A stretch of 64,000 nt of DNA, taken from NCBI RefSeq assembly GCF_019656455.1, contig NZ_BPMK01000011.1, positions 1 to 64,000 on the forward strand, in the 5' to 3' direction. Made by a program: the position numbers and the translations under genes. The notes beneath the pieces were generated by a model. It was given only the letters and a program-made list of their open reading frames with translations. It had not been told where the DNA came from and did not search any database. The DNA is from Noviherbaspirillum aridicola. Lineage in GTDB: Bacteria; Pseudomonadota; Gammaproteobacteria; Burkholderiales; Burkholderiaceae_D. Positions 1-8,307 of the stretch are shown in pieces; within the stretch, counting starts at the first letter, position 1; every line of letters starts with the position of its first letter.

Positions 1-974
1 CCCTGGCGCTGCCGTTCTTCGTCTACCCGGTGTTCCTGATGAAGGTGCTGTGCTTTGCGCTGTTTGCCTGCGCCTTCAACCTGCTGATCGGCTTTACCGG
101 GCTGCTGTCGTTCGGGCATGCGGCGTTCTTCGGCGGCGCGGGCTATGTGGCCGGCCACATGCTCAAGGTGTGGGGCCTGCCGTTCGAACTCGGCCTGCTC
201 GGCGGGGTGGCGGCGGCCGCGCTGATCGGCCTGCTCATGGGTGCGCTGGCGATCCGGCGCCAGGGCATCTACTTCACGATGATCACGCTGGCGCTGGCGC
301 AGATGCTGTTCTTCGTCTGCCTGCAGGCGCCGTTCACCGGCGGCGAGGACGGCCTGCAGGGCGTCCCGCGCGGCAAGCTGCTGGGCCTGGTCGATCTCGG
401 CAGCGACATGACGATGTACTACGTGGTGCTGGCGATCTTCGTGGCGGGCTTTGCGCTGATCCTGCGCACCGTGCATTCGCCGTTCGGGCAGGTGCTCAAG
501 GCGATCAAGGAGAACGAGCCGCGCGCGGTGTCGCTCGGGTATGACGTGGACAAGTACAAGCTGCTCGCGTTCGTGCTCTCCGCGGGTCTGGCGGGCCTGG
601 CTGGCGCGACCAAGACTGTCGTCCTCGGCTTCGAGACGCTGACCGATGTGCACTGGTCGATGTCGGGCCTGGTGGTGCTGATGACGCTGGTCGGCGGTCT
701 CGGCACGCTGACCGGTCCGGTGGTGGGCGCGATCGTGATCATCGCGCTGGAGAACAAGCTGGGCGACTTCGGCAACATGCTGGCGGCGATCACCGGCATC
801 GAATGGTTCAACACCATCGGCGAGTCGGTCACCATCGTCACCGGCTTCATCTTCATCGTCTGCGTGCTCGCCTTCCGCCGCGGCATCGTCGGCGAACTGG
901 CCGAGTTCGCCAGGCGACGCAAGACCGAGACGGCGCCGGTTCGCCCGACGGTCATCAAGACGGTGGAGGGCTGA
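1..974 (+). CDS. livM: Branched-chain amino acid ABC transporter permease (LivM family), 5' truncated by window edge
   Basis: Inner-membrane permease subunit of a high-affinity branched-chain amino acid or related-substrate ABC importer. The reading frame is already open at base 3 and codes L-A-L-P-F-F before the first Met at base 30, so the true start lies upstream. The protein is almost entirely hydrophobic and carries the LivM-type stretch 'GFTGLLSFGHAAFFG', plus a later cytoplasmic loop 'KAIKENEPRAVSLGYD' of the kind that contacts the ATPase. The periplasmic binding protein gene follows after one base, so they are one operon; the LivH and ATPase genes are not in view. The family is secure; the substrate cannot be read from the sequence. 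Confidence 0.93.
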   Translation, partial: LALPFFVYPVFLMKVLCFALFACAFNLLIGFTGLLSFGHAAFFGGAGYVAGHMLKVWGLPFELGLLGGVAAAALIGLLMGALAIRRQGIYFTMITLALAQMLFFVCLQAPFTGGEDGLQGVPRGKLLGLVDLGSDMTMYYVVLAIFVAGFALILRTVHSPFGQVLKAIKENEPRAVSLGYDVDKYKLLAFVLSAGLAGLAGATKTVVLGFETLTDVHWSMSGLVVLMTLVGGLGTLTGPVVGAIVIIALENKLGDFGNMLAAITGIEWFNTIGESVTIVTGFIFIVCVLAFRRGIVGELAEFARRRKTETAPVRPTVIKTVEG

Positions 975-975
975 C

Positions 976-2115
976 GTGAAGGCACTTGCCTGGTTGCGGT
1001 TCGCGGTTGGATGTGCGGGAGCGGCCTTCTCGGTCGCGGTATCGGCGGCTGACGAAATCGTGATCGGGCAAGTGGCGCCGCTTTCCGGCGTGCTGGCCGA
1101 GACCGGCAAGGACATGGTGCTCGGCGCGAAGATCTACTTCGATCACGTCAATGAGCAGGGCGGGGTCCACGGCAAGCGGATCCGCCACGTGATCAAGGAC
1201 GATGGCTACAAGGTCGACGAGACCCTGCGGCTGACGCGCGAAGCCATCGACAAGGATGGCGCGCTGGCGCTGATCGGCTTTGCCGGCACCGGCAATGTCG
1301 GCGAGCTGCTGGCGCAGAAGGTGCTGGAAAAGGCCGGCATCGCGCTCGTGGCGCCGTACACGGGCGGCGAGATTCTGCGCACGCCTTTCAATCCCTACAT
1401 CTTCCATATCCGCGCCGGATACGCCGACGAGGCGGAAGGCATCGTCAACCAGCTGGTGATGCTGAACATGAAGCGCATCGGCGTGATGTACCAGGACGAC
1501 CCCTTCGGCAAGGCGGGGCTCGCCGGCGTCGAGGCGGCGCTGAAAAAGCGGGGGCTGGAGCTGGTCGGCACCGGCGCCTACGAGAAGAACACCGACAAGG
1601 TGGAACAGGCGGTGGCGCAGCTGGCCAAGGCCAATCCGCAGGCGATCGTGATGATCTCGGTGAACCGCAGCACCGCCGCGTTCAGCAAGCAGATCCGTGC
1701 GGCCTCGACGGTCGCGCAGCTGGTCAACATTTCCGTCGTCAATCCGAAGGAAATCGTGCGTCTGGTCGGTCCGGAGAGCGCGCGCGGTATCGGCGTCGCG
1801 CAAGTGATGCCGTATCCGTACACCGCAAACATCCCGGTGGTGAAGGAATACCAGCAGCTGATGAAGAAATACGCGCCGCAGGGCAGCGAAGTGTCCTACA
1901 CGAGCTTCGAGGAATTCGTCGGCGCCAAGGTGCTGGTCGAAGGCCTGCGCCGGGCAGGGCCGAATCCGACGCGCGAGAAAGTGCTGCGCGCACTGGAGAC
2001 CCTCAATCCCTATGACGGGGGCGGTTTCACCCTGCGCTTCTCGCCGACCAACCGGGTGGGATCGAATTTTGTCGAGATCACGGTGATCGGCAAGGACGGC
2101 CGCCTGCTCAGATAG
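976..2115 (+). CDS. ABC transporter periplasmic substrate-binding protein (LivJ-like, type 1 fold)
   Basis: Periplasmic ligand-binding component for the preceding permease. Starts with GTG one base after the permease stop, consistent with translational coupling. The first ~24 residues form a signal peptide ending near 'SVAVSA', and the mature part opens with 'IVIGQVAPLSG', typical of leucine/isoleucine/valine-binding type proteins. The motif 'GTGNVGELLAQKVLEKAGI' and a long two-lobe fold of about 350 residues fit the family (379 aa in total). Ligand specificity is unknown; relatives bind branched-chain amino acids, amides or aromatic acids. A strong hairpin terminator follows 48 bases after the stop. 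Confidence 0.9.
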   Translation: MKALAWLRFAVGCAGAAFSVAVSAADEIVIGQVAPLSGVLAETGKDMVLGAKIYFDHVNEQGGVHGKRIRHVIKDDGYKVDETLRLTREAIDKDGALALIGFAGTGNVGELLAQKVLEKAGIALVAPYTGGEILRTPFNPYIFHIRAGYADEAEGIVNQLVMLNMKRIGVMYQDDPFGKAGLAGVEAALKKRGLELVGTGAYEKNTDKVEQAVAQLAKANPQAIVMISVNRSTAAFSKQIRAASTVAQLVNISVVNPKEIVRLVGPESARGIGVAQVMPYPYTANIPVVKEYQQLMKKYAPQGSEVSYTSFEEFVGAKVLVEGLRRAGPNPTREKVLRALETLNPYDGGGFTLRFSPTNRVGSNFVEITVIGKDGRLLR

Positions 2116-2162
2116 TTTGTTGTGTTGTGGTAGTGGTTGTAGTTTGTTGTTCCCCAGCAGTT

Positions 2163-2190
2163 GGGGCCACGCGCGCGTGGCCCCTTTTTT
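2163..2190 (+). terminator. Rho-independent terminator after the ABC importer genes
   Basis: Eight-base stem GGGGCCAC / GTGGCCCC around GCGCGC, followed immediately by six T. It sits between two convergent genes, and the T run serves the plus strand. Confidence 0.85.
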
Positions 2191-2206
2191 CGTCGGCGGC
2201 GAGACA

Positions 2207-3559
2207 TCAGATGCCGGAAGGCCAGGTCTCCGGCGCCTCCTGATCGTGAATCGCGGCGGTGCGCTCGAGCGGATGCAGCGCATGCGTCTCATCGAAATGC
2301 ACGACGGCGTCGAACTGCTCGGCGAGCGCCGCTTCGAAATAATGACTGAAGCGTTCGGTCTGCGGCAGATAGATCACGCCGATGGCCCGCTCCAGCCGCC
2401 GTGGACGCAGCACGTCCCGGGCAGCAGGCGACGCGCGCAGCGGCAGGAAGAAATTGGGCAGCCCGGTGTCGTGGAAGAGCCGCTCGAAACTCTGGTCATG
2501 CGACGGGCGCACCTGTTTCAGCTCGGCGGGGCTGTCCCATTCCGAGGCTGCCGTGACCGTGCCGGCATGCGTGGAGAACCCGAGCAGGAAGCAGCGGTCG
2601 CGGCCCACACGCTGCCGCACCAGCTGGCCGAGGTTGTGCTGTCCTTCGTCGCCCATCTCGGTGGCGGACGCATCGCCGATGTGCGAGTTGTGCGCCCAGA
2701 CGATGATGCGCGCCGGACGGCCGCGGCGGCCGCCGATATGTTCCTGCAGCGCCGCCAGCGTGTCGTCCATGTGCGAGTCCCGCAGGTTCCACGAGACGCT
2801 TCCGCCCTGGAACATGCTGCGGTAGTAAGCCTCGGCGTTGGCCGCCACGCGTGCGTTCTGCTGCGCATGGAACAGCTCGTCCAGCTCATCCGCGCCGGCG
2901 CCGGCCAGCAGGCGGTCGCGGTCGCTGGTCAGCGCCACCAGCTGCCGCACGACCTCGTCTTCGCAATCCTTGCGCATGCCGAAGTTGGCGGCATAGCCAT
3001 AGCGCTGCGGGTCCTCGGCGAGATGGTCGAAACAGGCATACCGGGCGCGCGCCTGGCGCGCCGCCTCCGGGTCGACCTCCGACAGGTAGCGGATCACGGC
3101 GTCGATCGATGCGCGCAGGCTGTACAGGTCCAGCCCGTAAAACCCGATCTTGCCTTCGCGGTCGGTGCGCTGCTTGTTCTGCAGGCGCAGCCAGCTCACC
3201 AGCTCCACGATCTCGGTATTGCGCCACATCCATTGCGGAAAGCGCTCGAAACCGTTGAGCGCCTCGTGAGCGCTGTCGGCATTTTCGGCGGGGCGGATAT
3301 AGCGGTTCACTCTCAGCGCGTCCGGCCAGTCCGCCTCGACGGCGATCGCGTCGAAACCTTTTTCGGTGATCAGCCGTTTTGAAATTTCCGCGCGCAAGCG
3401 GTAGAACTCGCGCGTGCCGTGCGTCGCCTCACCGAGCAGCACGACGTCGGCATCGCCGATCGCGTCGATCACGCCATCGACGTCGGTATCGTCGCGCAGA
3501 ACATGCGCGGCGGCGCGCAGGGTGTCCAGCGCGGCCTGGTTTGCATCGGGACTGTCCAT
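2207..3559 (-). CDS. Erythromycin esterase-like family protein
   Basis: 450-residue protein of the erythromycin-esterase / succinoglycan-biosynthesis hydrolase superfamily. The diagnostic N-terminal segment 'LLGEATHGTREFYRLR' carries the His that acts as general base in EreA-type enzymes. It is followed by 'VEADWPDALRVNRY' and a later 'IIVWAHNSHIGDA' with another conserved His. The start was placed at base 3559 because GGAGG lies nine bases upstream; a longer open frame to 3676 lacks a ribosome site. Most chromosomal members of this family have no proven drug-resistance role, so macrolide esterase activity should not be assumed. It is convergent with the ABC importer genes. Confidence 0.8.
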   Translation of the reverse strand: MDSPDANQAALDTLRAAAHVLRDDTDVDGVIDAIGDADVVLLGEATHGTREFYRLRAEISKRLITEKGFDAIAVEADWPDALRVNRYIRPAENADSAHEALNGFERFPQWMWRNTEIVELVSWLRLQNKQRTDREGKIGFYGLDLYSLRASIDAVIRYLSEVDPEAARQARARYACFDHLAEDPQRYGYAANFGMRKDCEDEVVRQLVALTSDRDRLLAGAGADELDELFHAQQNARVAANAEAYYRSMFQGGSVSWNLRDSHMDDTLAALQEHIGGRRGRPARIIVWAHNSHIGDASATEMGDEGQHNLGQLVRQRVGRDRCFLLGFSTHAGTVTAASEWDSPAELKQVRPSHDQSFERLFHDTGLPNFFLPLRASPAARDVLRPRRLERAIGVIYLPQTERFSHYFEAALAEQFDAVVHFDETHALHPLERTAAIHDQEAPETWPSGI

Positions 3560-3708
3560 GGCTCGCATCCTCCGTATCGCAGGTTCGGCGGCCGCCGCCG
3601 CCGATAGTTCCGGCGCCGATGTCAAAAAAACACTGCACCCCGCGGCGCGGATCTTGTCTACCGAAGAGCAGGGCACCCGGCCCTTCAGACCTCAGACAGG
3701 AGAAGATG

Positions 3709-4155
3709 ATGCAGAGAATTGCAGACATAATGACCCGCGACGTGCGCAGCATCGCGCCCCAGGAGACGATACGCCGCGCGGCCGAGATGATGGACGAACT
3801 CAACGTCGGCGCCTTGCCGGTGTGCGACGGCGAGCGCCTGGTCGGGATGATCACCGACCGCGACATCACGGTGCGCGCGGTCGCCGCCGGCACCGCGCCG
3901 GAAGCGGGGCAGGTGGGCGAAGTGATGTCGGCGCAGGTGCGCTGGTGCTTCGAAGACCAGCCGGTGGACGAAGTGATGGCGCAGATGAGCGACAGCCAGA
4001 TCCGGCGCGTGCCGGTGGTCGACCAGCAGACCCACAGCCTGGTTGGCATCGTCTCGCTCGGCGACCTGGCGACCAAGCATTCGGCGCAGGTGGACCGGAC
4101 GCTGGAAGAGATATCGAGTCCTTCCGAACCCGACCGCTCGGGCCTCAATTCCTGA
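3709..4155 (+). CDS. CBS-domain pair protein
   Basis: 148-residue stand-alone protein made of two CBS domains (about residues 5-60 and 70-130). Typical phrases are 'IADIMTRDVRSIAPQETI', 'VGALPVCDGERLVGMITDRD' and 'RRVPVVDQQTHSLVGIVSL'. Such proteins bind adenine nucleotides or SAM in the cleft between the repeats and usually modulate a partner protein; no partner is obvious here. Two consecutive ATGs exist (3706 and 3709); the second gives the better six-base spacing to AGGAG at 3698-3702. The C-terminal tail is short and acidic. Confidence 0.85.
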   Translation: MQRIADIMTRDVRSIAPQETIRRAAEMMDELNVGALPVCDGERLVGMITDRDITVRAVAAGTAPEAGQVGEVMSAQVRWCFEDQPVDEVMAQMSDSQIRRVPVVDQQTHSLVGIVSLGDLATKHSAQVDRTLEEISSPSEPDRSGLNS

Positions 4156-4272
4156 GGAGGCGGCTGGCGCGCGCAGCCGTTCTGATGCGGCGCGCGCGTG
4201 CCCGGAAGACGGGCAGGCCGTGCGGCCCGTATCGCGATAGGCAAAAAAGATTGCCGGCGGCCACCGAAACCG

Positions 4273-4303
4273 CTTCCATTCGCGCTGCAGTTCTGGCTAT
4301 AAT
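4273..4303 (+). promoter_or_regulatory. Promoter of tRNA-Leu
   Basis: Perfect -10 TATAAT at 4298-4303, sixteen bases before the mature tRNA 5' end. The -35 region is weak (CTTCCA at about 4273-4278, spacing 19), so only the -10 is convincing. Confidence 0.5.
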
Positions 4304-4318
4304 GCGCGCCTTCCCATC

Positions 4319-4405
4319 GCCCAGATGGCGGAATTGGTAGACGCACTAGGTTCAGGTCCTAGCGGTGGCAACACTGTGGAGGTTCGAGTCCTCTTCTGGG
4401 CACCA
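4319..4405 (+). tRNA. tRNA-Leu (anticodon CAG)
   Basis: 87-nt class II tRNA including an encoded CCA end. Acceptor arms GCCCAGA / TCTGGGC pair fully. The anticodon stem CTAGG / CCTAG encloses the loop TTCAGGT, giving anticodon CAG for leucine CUG codons. A variable arm of leucine type and the T-loop GTTCGAGTC are present. A TATAAT box lies upstream. After the tRNA there is a T run and a small hairpin at 4414-4429, but in the wrong order for a classical terminator. Confidence 0.97.
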
Positions 4406-4596
4406 GATTTTTTCCCTCTTTCGAGAGGGCGCGAGCGGGCCGCAGGCCGCCTGCGCATCCTTCCCGGCGCATCCGGCGTCGGCGGCATTCAAGATTCCAG
4501 GCTGATCTCCCGCGACCACGCTGCGTGCGGCCGTGCGGCGATGTCGCTTGATGAAGACAGGCTTCATCCGCCAGCCGTTCCGGCAATAAATTAACC

Positions 4597-4626
4597 TTGA
4601 AGCAGCCCATTCCCCGCTGGTAACAT
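4597..4626 (+). promoter_or_regulatory. Candidate promoter of the aryl polyene operon
   Basis: TTGAAG at 4597-4602 and TAACAT at 4621-4626 with an 18-base spacer, about 95 bases before the ACP start codon. This is the best promoter-like pair in the 317-base gap between tRNA-Leu and the cluster, which otherwise shows no gene. Confidence 0.4.
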
Positions 4627-4722
4627 AGCTGACCTGTCACGCCCTCCGCTTCTCCGCTTTTTTATGGACAGAAGAGCGCCGGAAGCGGTTGTTTCTGGAT
4701 ACTTTGCAAGAAGATCGACACC

Positions 4723-5007
4723 ATGACTCCCGATAGCGCCGTCTCTCCCGACCTTTCGCTGCAAACCGAAGTCGCCGAATTGATCGTCGAGGCGCTCAAC
4801 CTGGAAGTCAGCGCCGACCAGATCAATCCTGACGATCCCCTCTATGGCGACGGCCTCGGCCTCGACTCGATCGACGTGCTCGAGCTGGCACTGGTGGTGT
4901 CCAAGCGCTACGGCCTGCAGCTTCGCGCCGACGACGACAACAACCACCGCATCTTCAGCTCCCTGCGCAGCCTGAGCCAGTACATCGGCGAACACCGGGC
5001 GTCCTGA
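4723..5007 (+). CDS. Acyl carrier protein of the aryl polyene cluster
   Basis: 94-residue acyl carrier protein carrying the growing polyene as a phosphopantetheine thioester. The signature 'GLGLDSIDVLELAL' places the attachment serine at residue 49, and the predicted helices and acidic character are normal for type II ACPs. It is the only ACP seen in the cluster, whereas Escherichia-type aryl polyene loci have two. Its TGA stop shares one base with the ATG of the next gene (TGATG), so the two are translationally coupled. It is the first gene of the plus-strand biosynthetic operon. Confidence 0.92.
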   Translation: MTPDSAVSPDLSLQTEVAELIVEALNLEVSADQINPDDPLYGDGLGLDSIDVLELALVVSKRYGLQLRADDDNNHRIFSSLRSLSQYIGEHRAS

Positions 5008-5642
5008 TGCGGGCACTGGTGCGCCACGCACGCCGGGCCGGCATCCTCGTCCTCGCGCTCGGCTATGCGCTGCTCGCCCACTACACCAACATCCGCGGCA
5101 CCGAAACCCTCGGCACGCTGGTGGCGCTCGCGCCGCTGATCTTCCTGTCGGTCTCGATGGCCTGGCATGCAGAGCGACGTGGCGTCGCGCTGACATTGCT
5201 GGGCGCCGGTTTCGCCGCGCTCGGCGTCGGCTGGGACCACGTGACCCGGCTGTACAGCACCATCTACTGGATCGAACACGCGGGCACCGAACTGCTGCTC
5301 TGCCTCGGCTTCGCGCGCACGCTGGGGCCGGGGCGGGAGCCGATGGTGACCGGCTTTGCGCGCATGATGCACGGCGAGCTGTCGCCTGAACTCGCTGCTT
5401 ACACGCGCAGCGTCACCCGGGCCTGGGTCTGGTTCTTCGGCGCGATGGCGACGCTGTCGACCGCGCTGTTCCTCGCCGCGCCGCTCGTTGTCTGGTCCGC
5501 CTTCGCCAATTTCTTCACCGCGCCATTGATCGCGCTGATGTTCGTCGTCGAATACATCGTGCGGCGCCGCCTGCATCCACGGATGCGGCATGCGCACATC
5601 ATGGACGGGGTCAAGGCCTTCTGGAAAACGCAGGCGCGCTAG
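5007..5642 (+). CDS. COG4648-like integral membrane protein of the aryl polyene cluster
   Basis: 211-residue membrane protein with about five to six hydrophobic segments, among them 'GILVLALGYALLAHY', 'GTLVALAPLIFLSVSMAW' and 'FFTAPLIALMFVVEYIV'. It has a basic N-terminus and a basic C-terminal tail. Proteins of this kind sit next to the ACP and the AMP ligase in aryl polyene loci, but their biochemical role is not established; a scaffold or export role is possible. The ATG overlaps the ACP stop codon, and the AMP-ligase gene starts 31 bases later. Family assignment is from recalled resemblance plus context. Confidence 0.78.
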   Translation: MRALVRHARRAGILVLALGYALLAHYTNIRGTETLGTLVALAPLIFLSVSMAWHAERRGVALTLLGAGFAALGVGWDHVTRLYSTIYWIEHAGTELLLCLGFARTLGPGREPMVTGFARMMHGELSPELAAYTRSVTRAWVWFFGAMATLSTALFLAAPLVVWSAFANFFTAPLIALMFVVEYIVRRRLHPRMRHAHIMDGVKAFWKTQAR

Positions 5643-5673
5643 CGACGCGGGCAGCGCCGGATTTCTCAATACC

Positions 5674-7029
5674 ATGGCTTCACTTCCCCTGATAACCCAT
5701 CCCAGCGCCGACAGCATCATCGCCTGGCGCGACGGCGAGCCGGTGACGGCGGCGCAATTCCTGGCCGATGTCGAGCGCCTGCGCGGCCTGCTCCCGGCGG
5801 GCGGCCACATGCTCAATGCCTGCGGCGACCGCTACCGTTTCATGGTCGGCCTGTGCGCCGCGCTGCTGTCCGACAAGATCAGCCTGCTGCCCTCGACGCA
5901 GACGCCGGAAATGATCCGGCAGATGCTGGCCTACGCGCCCGATGTGTTCTGCCTCACGGATGCGGCGGACTGCGCGATCGCGCTGCCGCAGGTACGGTTC
6001 CCCGAAGGCGGCGCGCGGCCTGAACCGACCGCATTCGCCGTGCCGTCGATCAGCGTGGAGCAGATCGTGGCCCAGGTATTCACATCCGGCTCCACCGGCA
6101 CGCCGATCCCGCACCGCAAGACCTGGGGGGCGCTGGTGCGCAACGTGCAGGCCGAAGCGCAGTTGTGGGGCCTGAACGACGGCCGCCGCCACGCGGTCAT
6201 CGGCACCGTGCCGCCGCAGCACATGTACGGTTTCGAGTCGACGGTGCTGGTGGTGATGCAGAGCGGCAGCGCCATGGTCGCCGCGCGGTCCTTCTATCCG
6301 GCGGACATCGTCCATGCGCTGCAGGCGGTGCCGCGTCCGCGCACGCTGGTGTCGACGCCGGTGCATCTGCGCGCGCTGCTCGCCGCCGGACTCGACCTGC
6401 CGGCCGCAGACCTGGTGGTGTCCGCCACGGCGCCCCTGTCGGTCGGCCTGGCGGTCGAGCTCGAGGCGGCTTTCGATGCGCCGCTGCTGGAAATCTACGG
6501 CAGCACCGAAACCGGCCAGATCGCGGTTCGCCACACGGCGCGCACGCAGGAGTGGCAGCTCTTTCCCGGCGTGCGCTTCCGCCAGGACGGCGACATGACC
6601 ATCGCCCACGGCGGCCATGTCGAACAGCCGACCGAGATGCAGGACGTGATCGAACTCGTCGGCGAGGATCGCTTTCTGCTCCACGGTCGGCGCGCGGACA
6701 TGCTCAACATCGCCGGCAAGCGCAATTCGCTCGCCTATCTCAACCTGCAGCTCACCGCAATTCCGGGCGTGGCCGACGGCGCATTCTTCATGCCGGACGA
6801 GCATGACATCGATGGCGTCACCCGGCTCGCCGCCTTCGTGGTGGCGCCGGGGCTGACGGCCGCCGCCGTCTTGCGCGCATTGCGCGACCGCATCGATCCG
6901 GTGTTCCTGCCGCGCCCGCTGCACTTCGTCGATGCGCTGCCGCGCAATGCGACCGGCAAGCTGCCGCGCGAAGCCCTGCATGCGCTGCTGCGATCGCTGG
7001 TCGCCCAGGCGGACGAGAGCAGGTCATGA
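5674..7029 (+). CDS. AMP-dependent aryl acid:ACP ligase (ApeH-like)
   Basis: 451-residue adenylate-forming enzyme proposed to activate the aromatic starter acid and load it on the ACP. The ATP-binding loop 'FTSGSTGTP' is at residues 136-144, the adenine motif 'YGSTETGQ' near 275, and the catalytic lysine motif 'NATGKLPRE' gives K429. It is shorter than typical acyl-CoA synthetases (~550 aa), as expected for the aryl polyene type. Start at ATG 5674 gives the usual N-terminus; the longer frame from 5590 would read back into the previous gene. The stop overlaps the next start as ATGA. Context with a chorismatase suggests a hydroxybenzoate substrate; this is inference. Confidence 0.88.
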   Translation: MASLPLITHPSADSIIAWRDGEPVTAAQFLADVERLRGLLPAGGHMLNACGDRYRFMVGLCAALLSDKISLLPSTQTPEMIRQMLAYAPDVFCLTDAADCAIALPQVRFPEGGARPEPTAFAVPSISVEQIVAQVFTSGSTGTPIPHRKTWGALVRNVQAEAQLWGLNDGRRHAVIGTVPPQHMYGFESTVLVVMQSGSAMVAARSFYPADIVHALQAVPRPRTLVSTPVHLRALLAAGLDLPAADLVVSATAPLSVGLAVELEAAFDAPLLEIYGSTETGQIAVRHTARTQEWQLFPGVRFRQDGDMTIAHGGHVEQPTEMQDVIELVGEDRFLLHGRRADMLNIAGKRNSLAYLNLQLTAIPGVADGAFFMPDEHDIDGVTRLAAFVVAPGLTAAAVLRALRDRIDPVFLPRPLHFVDALPRNATGKLPREALHALLRSLVAQADESRS

Positions 7030-7340
7030 GCATGACGCGCGTGGCGCTGGCCGTCGCCGCCGACCATCCCGCCTACGCCGGGCATTTCCCCGGCACGCCG
7101 GTGCTGCCAGGCGTGGTGCTGCTCGATGAGGCGCTGTGCGCGATCGGGACGGCCTGCGGTCTGAGCCTCGACCGCTGCCGCATCGCTTCGGTCAAGTTCG
7201 CCAGTCCGGTCGCGCCCGGCGAACCGCTGACGGTGGAATATGACGCATCCGCGGGGGCGAATGGCGGCAGGATCGCCTTCACTGTCCTGAGCGGCGACAG
7301 GCGCGTCGCCAGCGGCGTGCTGCAGGCCGGACCGGAGTGA
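7026..7340 (+). CDS. Hotdog-fold 3-hydroxyacyl-ACP dehydratase (ApeI-like)
   Basis: 104-residue single hotdog protein of the FabA/FabZ superfamily. The active-site segment 'GHFPGTPVLPGVVLLDE' contains catalytic His20. The residue 14 positions on, where FabZ has Glu, is Asp34, the FabA arrangement. It would remove water from the 3-hydroxyacyl intermediate to create each double bond, probably together with the second dehydratase at 15565-16029, as ApeI and ApeP do in the Escherichia/Xenorhabdus-type pathway. It overlaps the ligase gene by ATGA and ends overlapping a GTGA near the next gene, so it lies in a tightly coupled operon. Confidence 0.85.
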   Translation: MSMTRVALAVAADHPAYAGHFPGTPVLPGVVLLDEALCAIGTACGLSLDRCRIASVKFASPVAPGEPLTVEYDASAGANGGRIAFTVLSGDRRVASGVLQAGPE

Positions 7341-7345
7341 GCGGC

Positions 7346-8305
7346 ATGGAAGCGGGCAAGAGCGCAAGCGCGGAATGGGCCAGCCGGCCGGAGCGCAGCA
7401 ACATGCTGATGCTGCGCATCATGACCTGGATTTCGCTGCATCTCGGGCGCGGCGCCGGCCGCGTGGTGCTGCATCTGATCGCCGGCTATTTTCTGCTGTT
7501 CGCGTCGGCGAGCCGCCGCGCGTCCTCCGCGTATCTCTCGCGGGTGCTCGGGCGGCGCGCGCGCTGGCGGGATATCTACAAGCACTTCTTCTGGTTTGCC
7601 TCGACCATCCACGACCGGATCTACCTGCTCAACCGGCGCTTCGACCTGTTCGACATCCGCATCCACGGCGAAGAGCTGATGCGCCAGGCGCTGGCGGACG
7701 GGCAGGGCGCCTTCCTCATCGGCGCGCACATGGGCAGCTTCGAGGCGCTGCGCGCCATCGGCCGGCGCGACACCTCGCTCAAGGTGGTGATGGCGATGTA
7801 CGAGGAGAATGCGCGCAAGATCAACGCCATCCTGTCGGCCATCAGCCCGGGCGCCACCCAGGACGTGATCGGTCTCGGGCATCTCGATTCGATGCTGAAG
7901 ATCCATGAGGCGATGCAGCAGGGGGCGGTGGTCGGCATGCTGGCCGACCGCGGCCTGGCCGACGACAGCAGGGTGGCGGTCACCATGCTCGGCGGCGAGG
8001 CGCGGCTGCCGGACGGGCCGTTCCGCATGGCGGCGATCATGCGGCGGCCGGTGCTGTTCATGGTCGGTCTCTACCTCGGCGGCAACCGCTATGAAGTCCG
8101 TTTCGAAAAGCTCGCGGATTTCTCGGCGACGCCGGCGGGGCAGCGGCAGGCCGCGATCCGGCAGGCGGTCGAGCGATACGCGCAGCTGATGGAAAACGGC
8201 TGCCGGCGAGCGCCCTACAATTGGTTCAATTTCTTCAGCTTCTGGTCCGCGCCGGAAGCCGGACGCCCGACAACGAACGGCTCGCCAGGCGAGCGGGAAT
8301 CCTGA
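7346..8305 (+). CDS. LpxL/HtrB-like lysophospholipid acyltransferase
   Basis: 319-residue membrane-associated acyltransferase. An N-terminal hydrophobic stretch around residues 38-54 is followed by the catalytic motif 'HMGSFE' (H128, E133), the HxxxxD/E signature of lipid A late acyltransferases. In aryl polyene clusters such enzymes are thought to join the polyene acid to a lipid anchor. ATG at 7346 has GGAG eight bases upstream; an alternative GTG at 7337 would overlap the previous stop. The C-terminus 'APYNWFNFFSFW' is characteristic of this subgroup. The glyceryl or sugar acceptor cannot be determined from sequence. Confidence 0.85.
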   Translation: MEAGKSASAEWASRPERSNMLMLRIMTWISLHLGRGAGRVVLHLIAGYFLLFASASRRASSAYLSRVLGRRARWRDIYKHFFWFASTIHDRIYLLNRRFDLFDIRIHGEELMRQALADGQGAFLIGAHMGSFEALRAIGRRDTSLKVVMAMYEENARKINAILSAISPGATQDVIGLGHLDSMLKIHEAMQQGAVVGMLADRGLADDSRVAVTMLGGEARLPDGPFRMAAIMRRPVLFMVGLYLGGNRYEVRFEKLADFSATPAGQRQAAIRQAVERYAQLMENGCRRAPYNWFNFFSFWSAPEAGRPTTNGSPGERES

Positions 8306-8307
8306 TC

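Noticed and set aside
2117-3382. 421-residue plus-strand frame opposite the erythromycin-esterase-like gene
   Set aside because: Runs through the terminator hairpin at 2163-2190 and has no family features.
2207-3559. Macrolide resistance gene call for the erythromycin-esterase-like protein
   Set aside because: Only superfamily similarity is visible; chromosomal relatives are widespread and generally not resistance determinants.
4414-4429. Hairpin CCCTCT-TTCG-AGAGGG as terminator of tRNA-Leu
   Set aside because: The T run precedes the stem instead of following it, so it does not have intrinsic terminator order; tRNA termination is left open.
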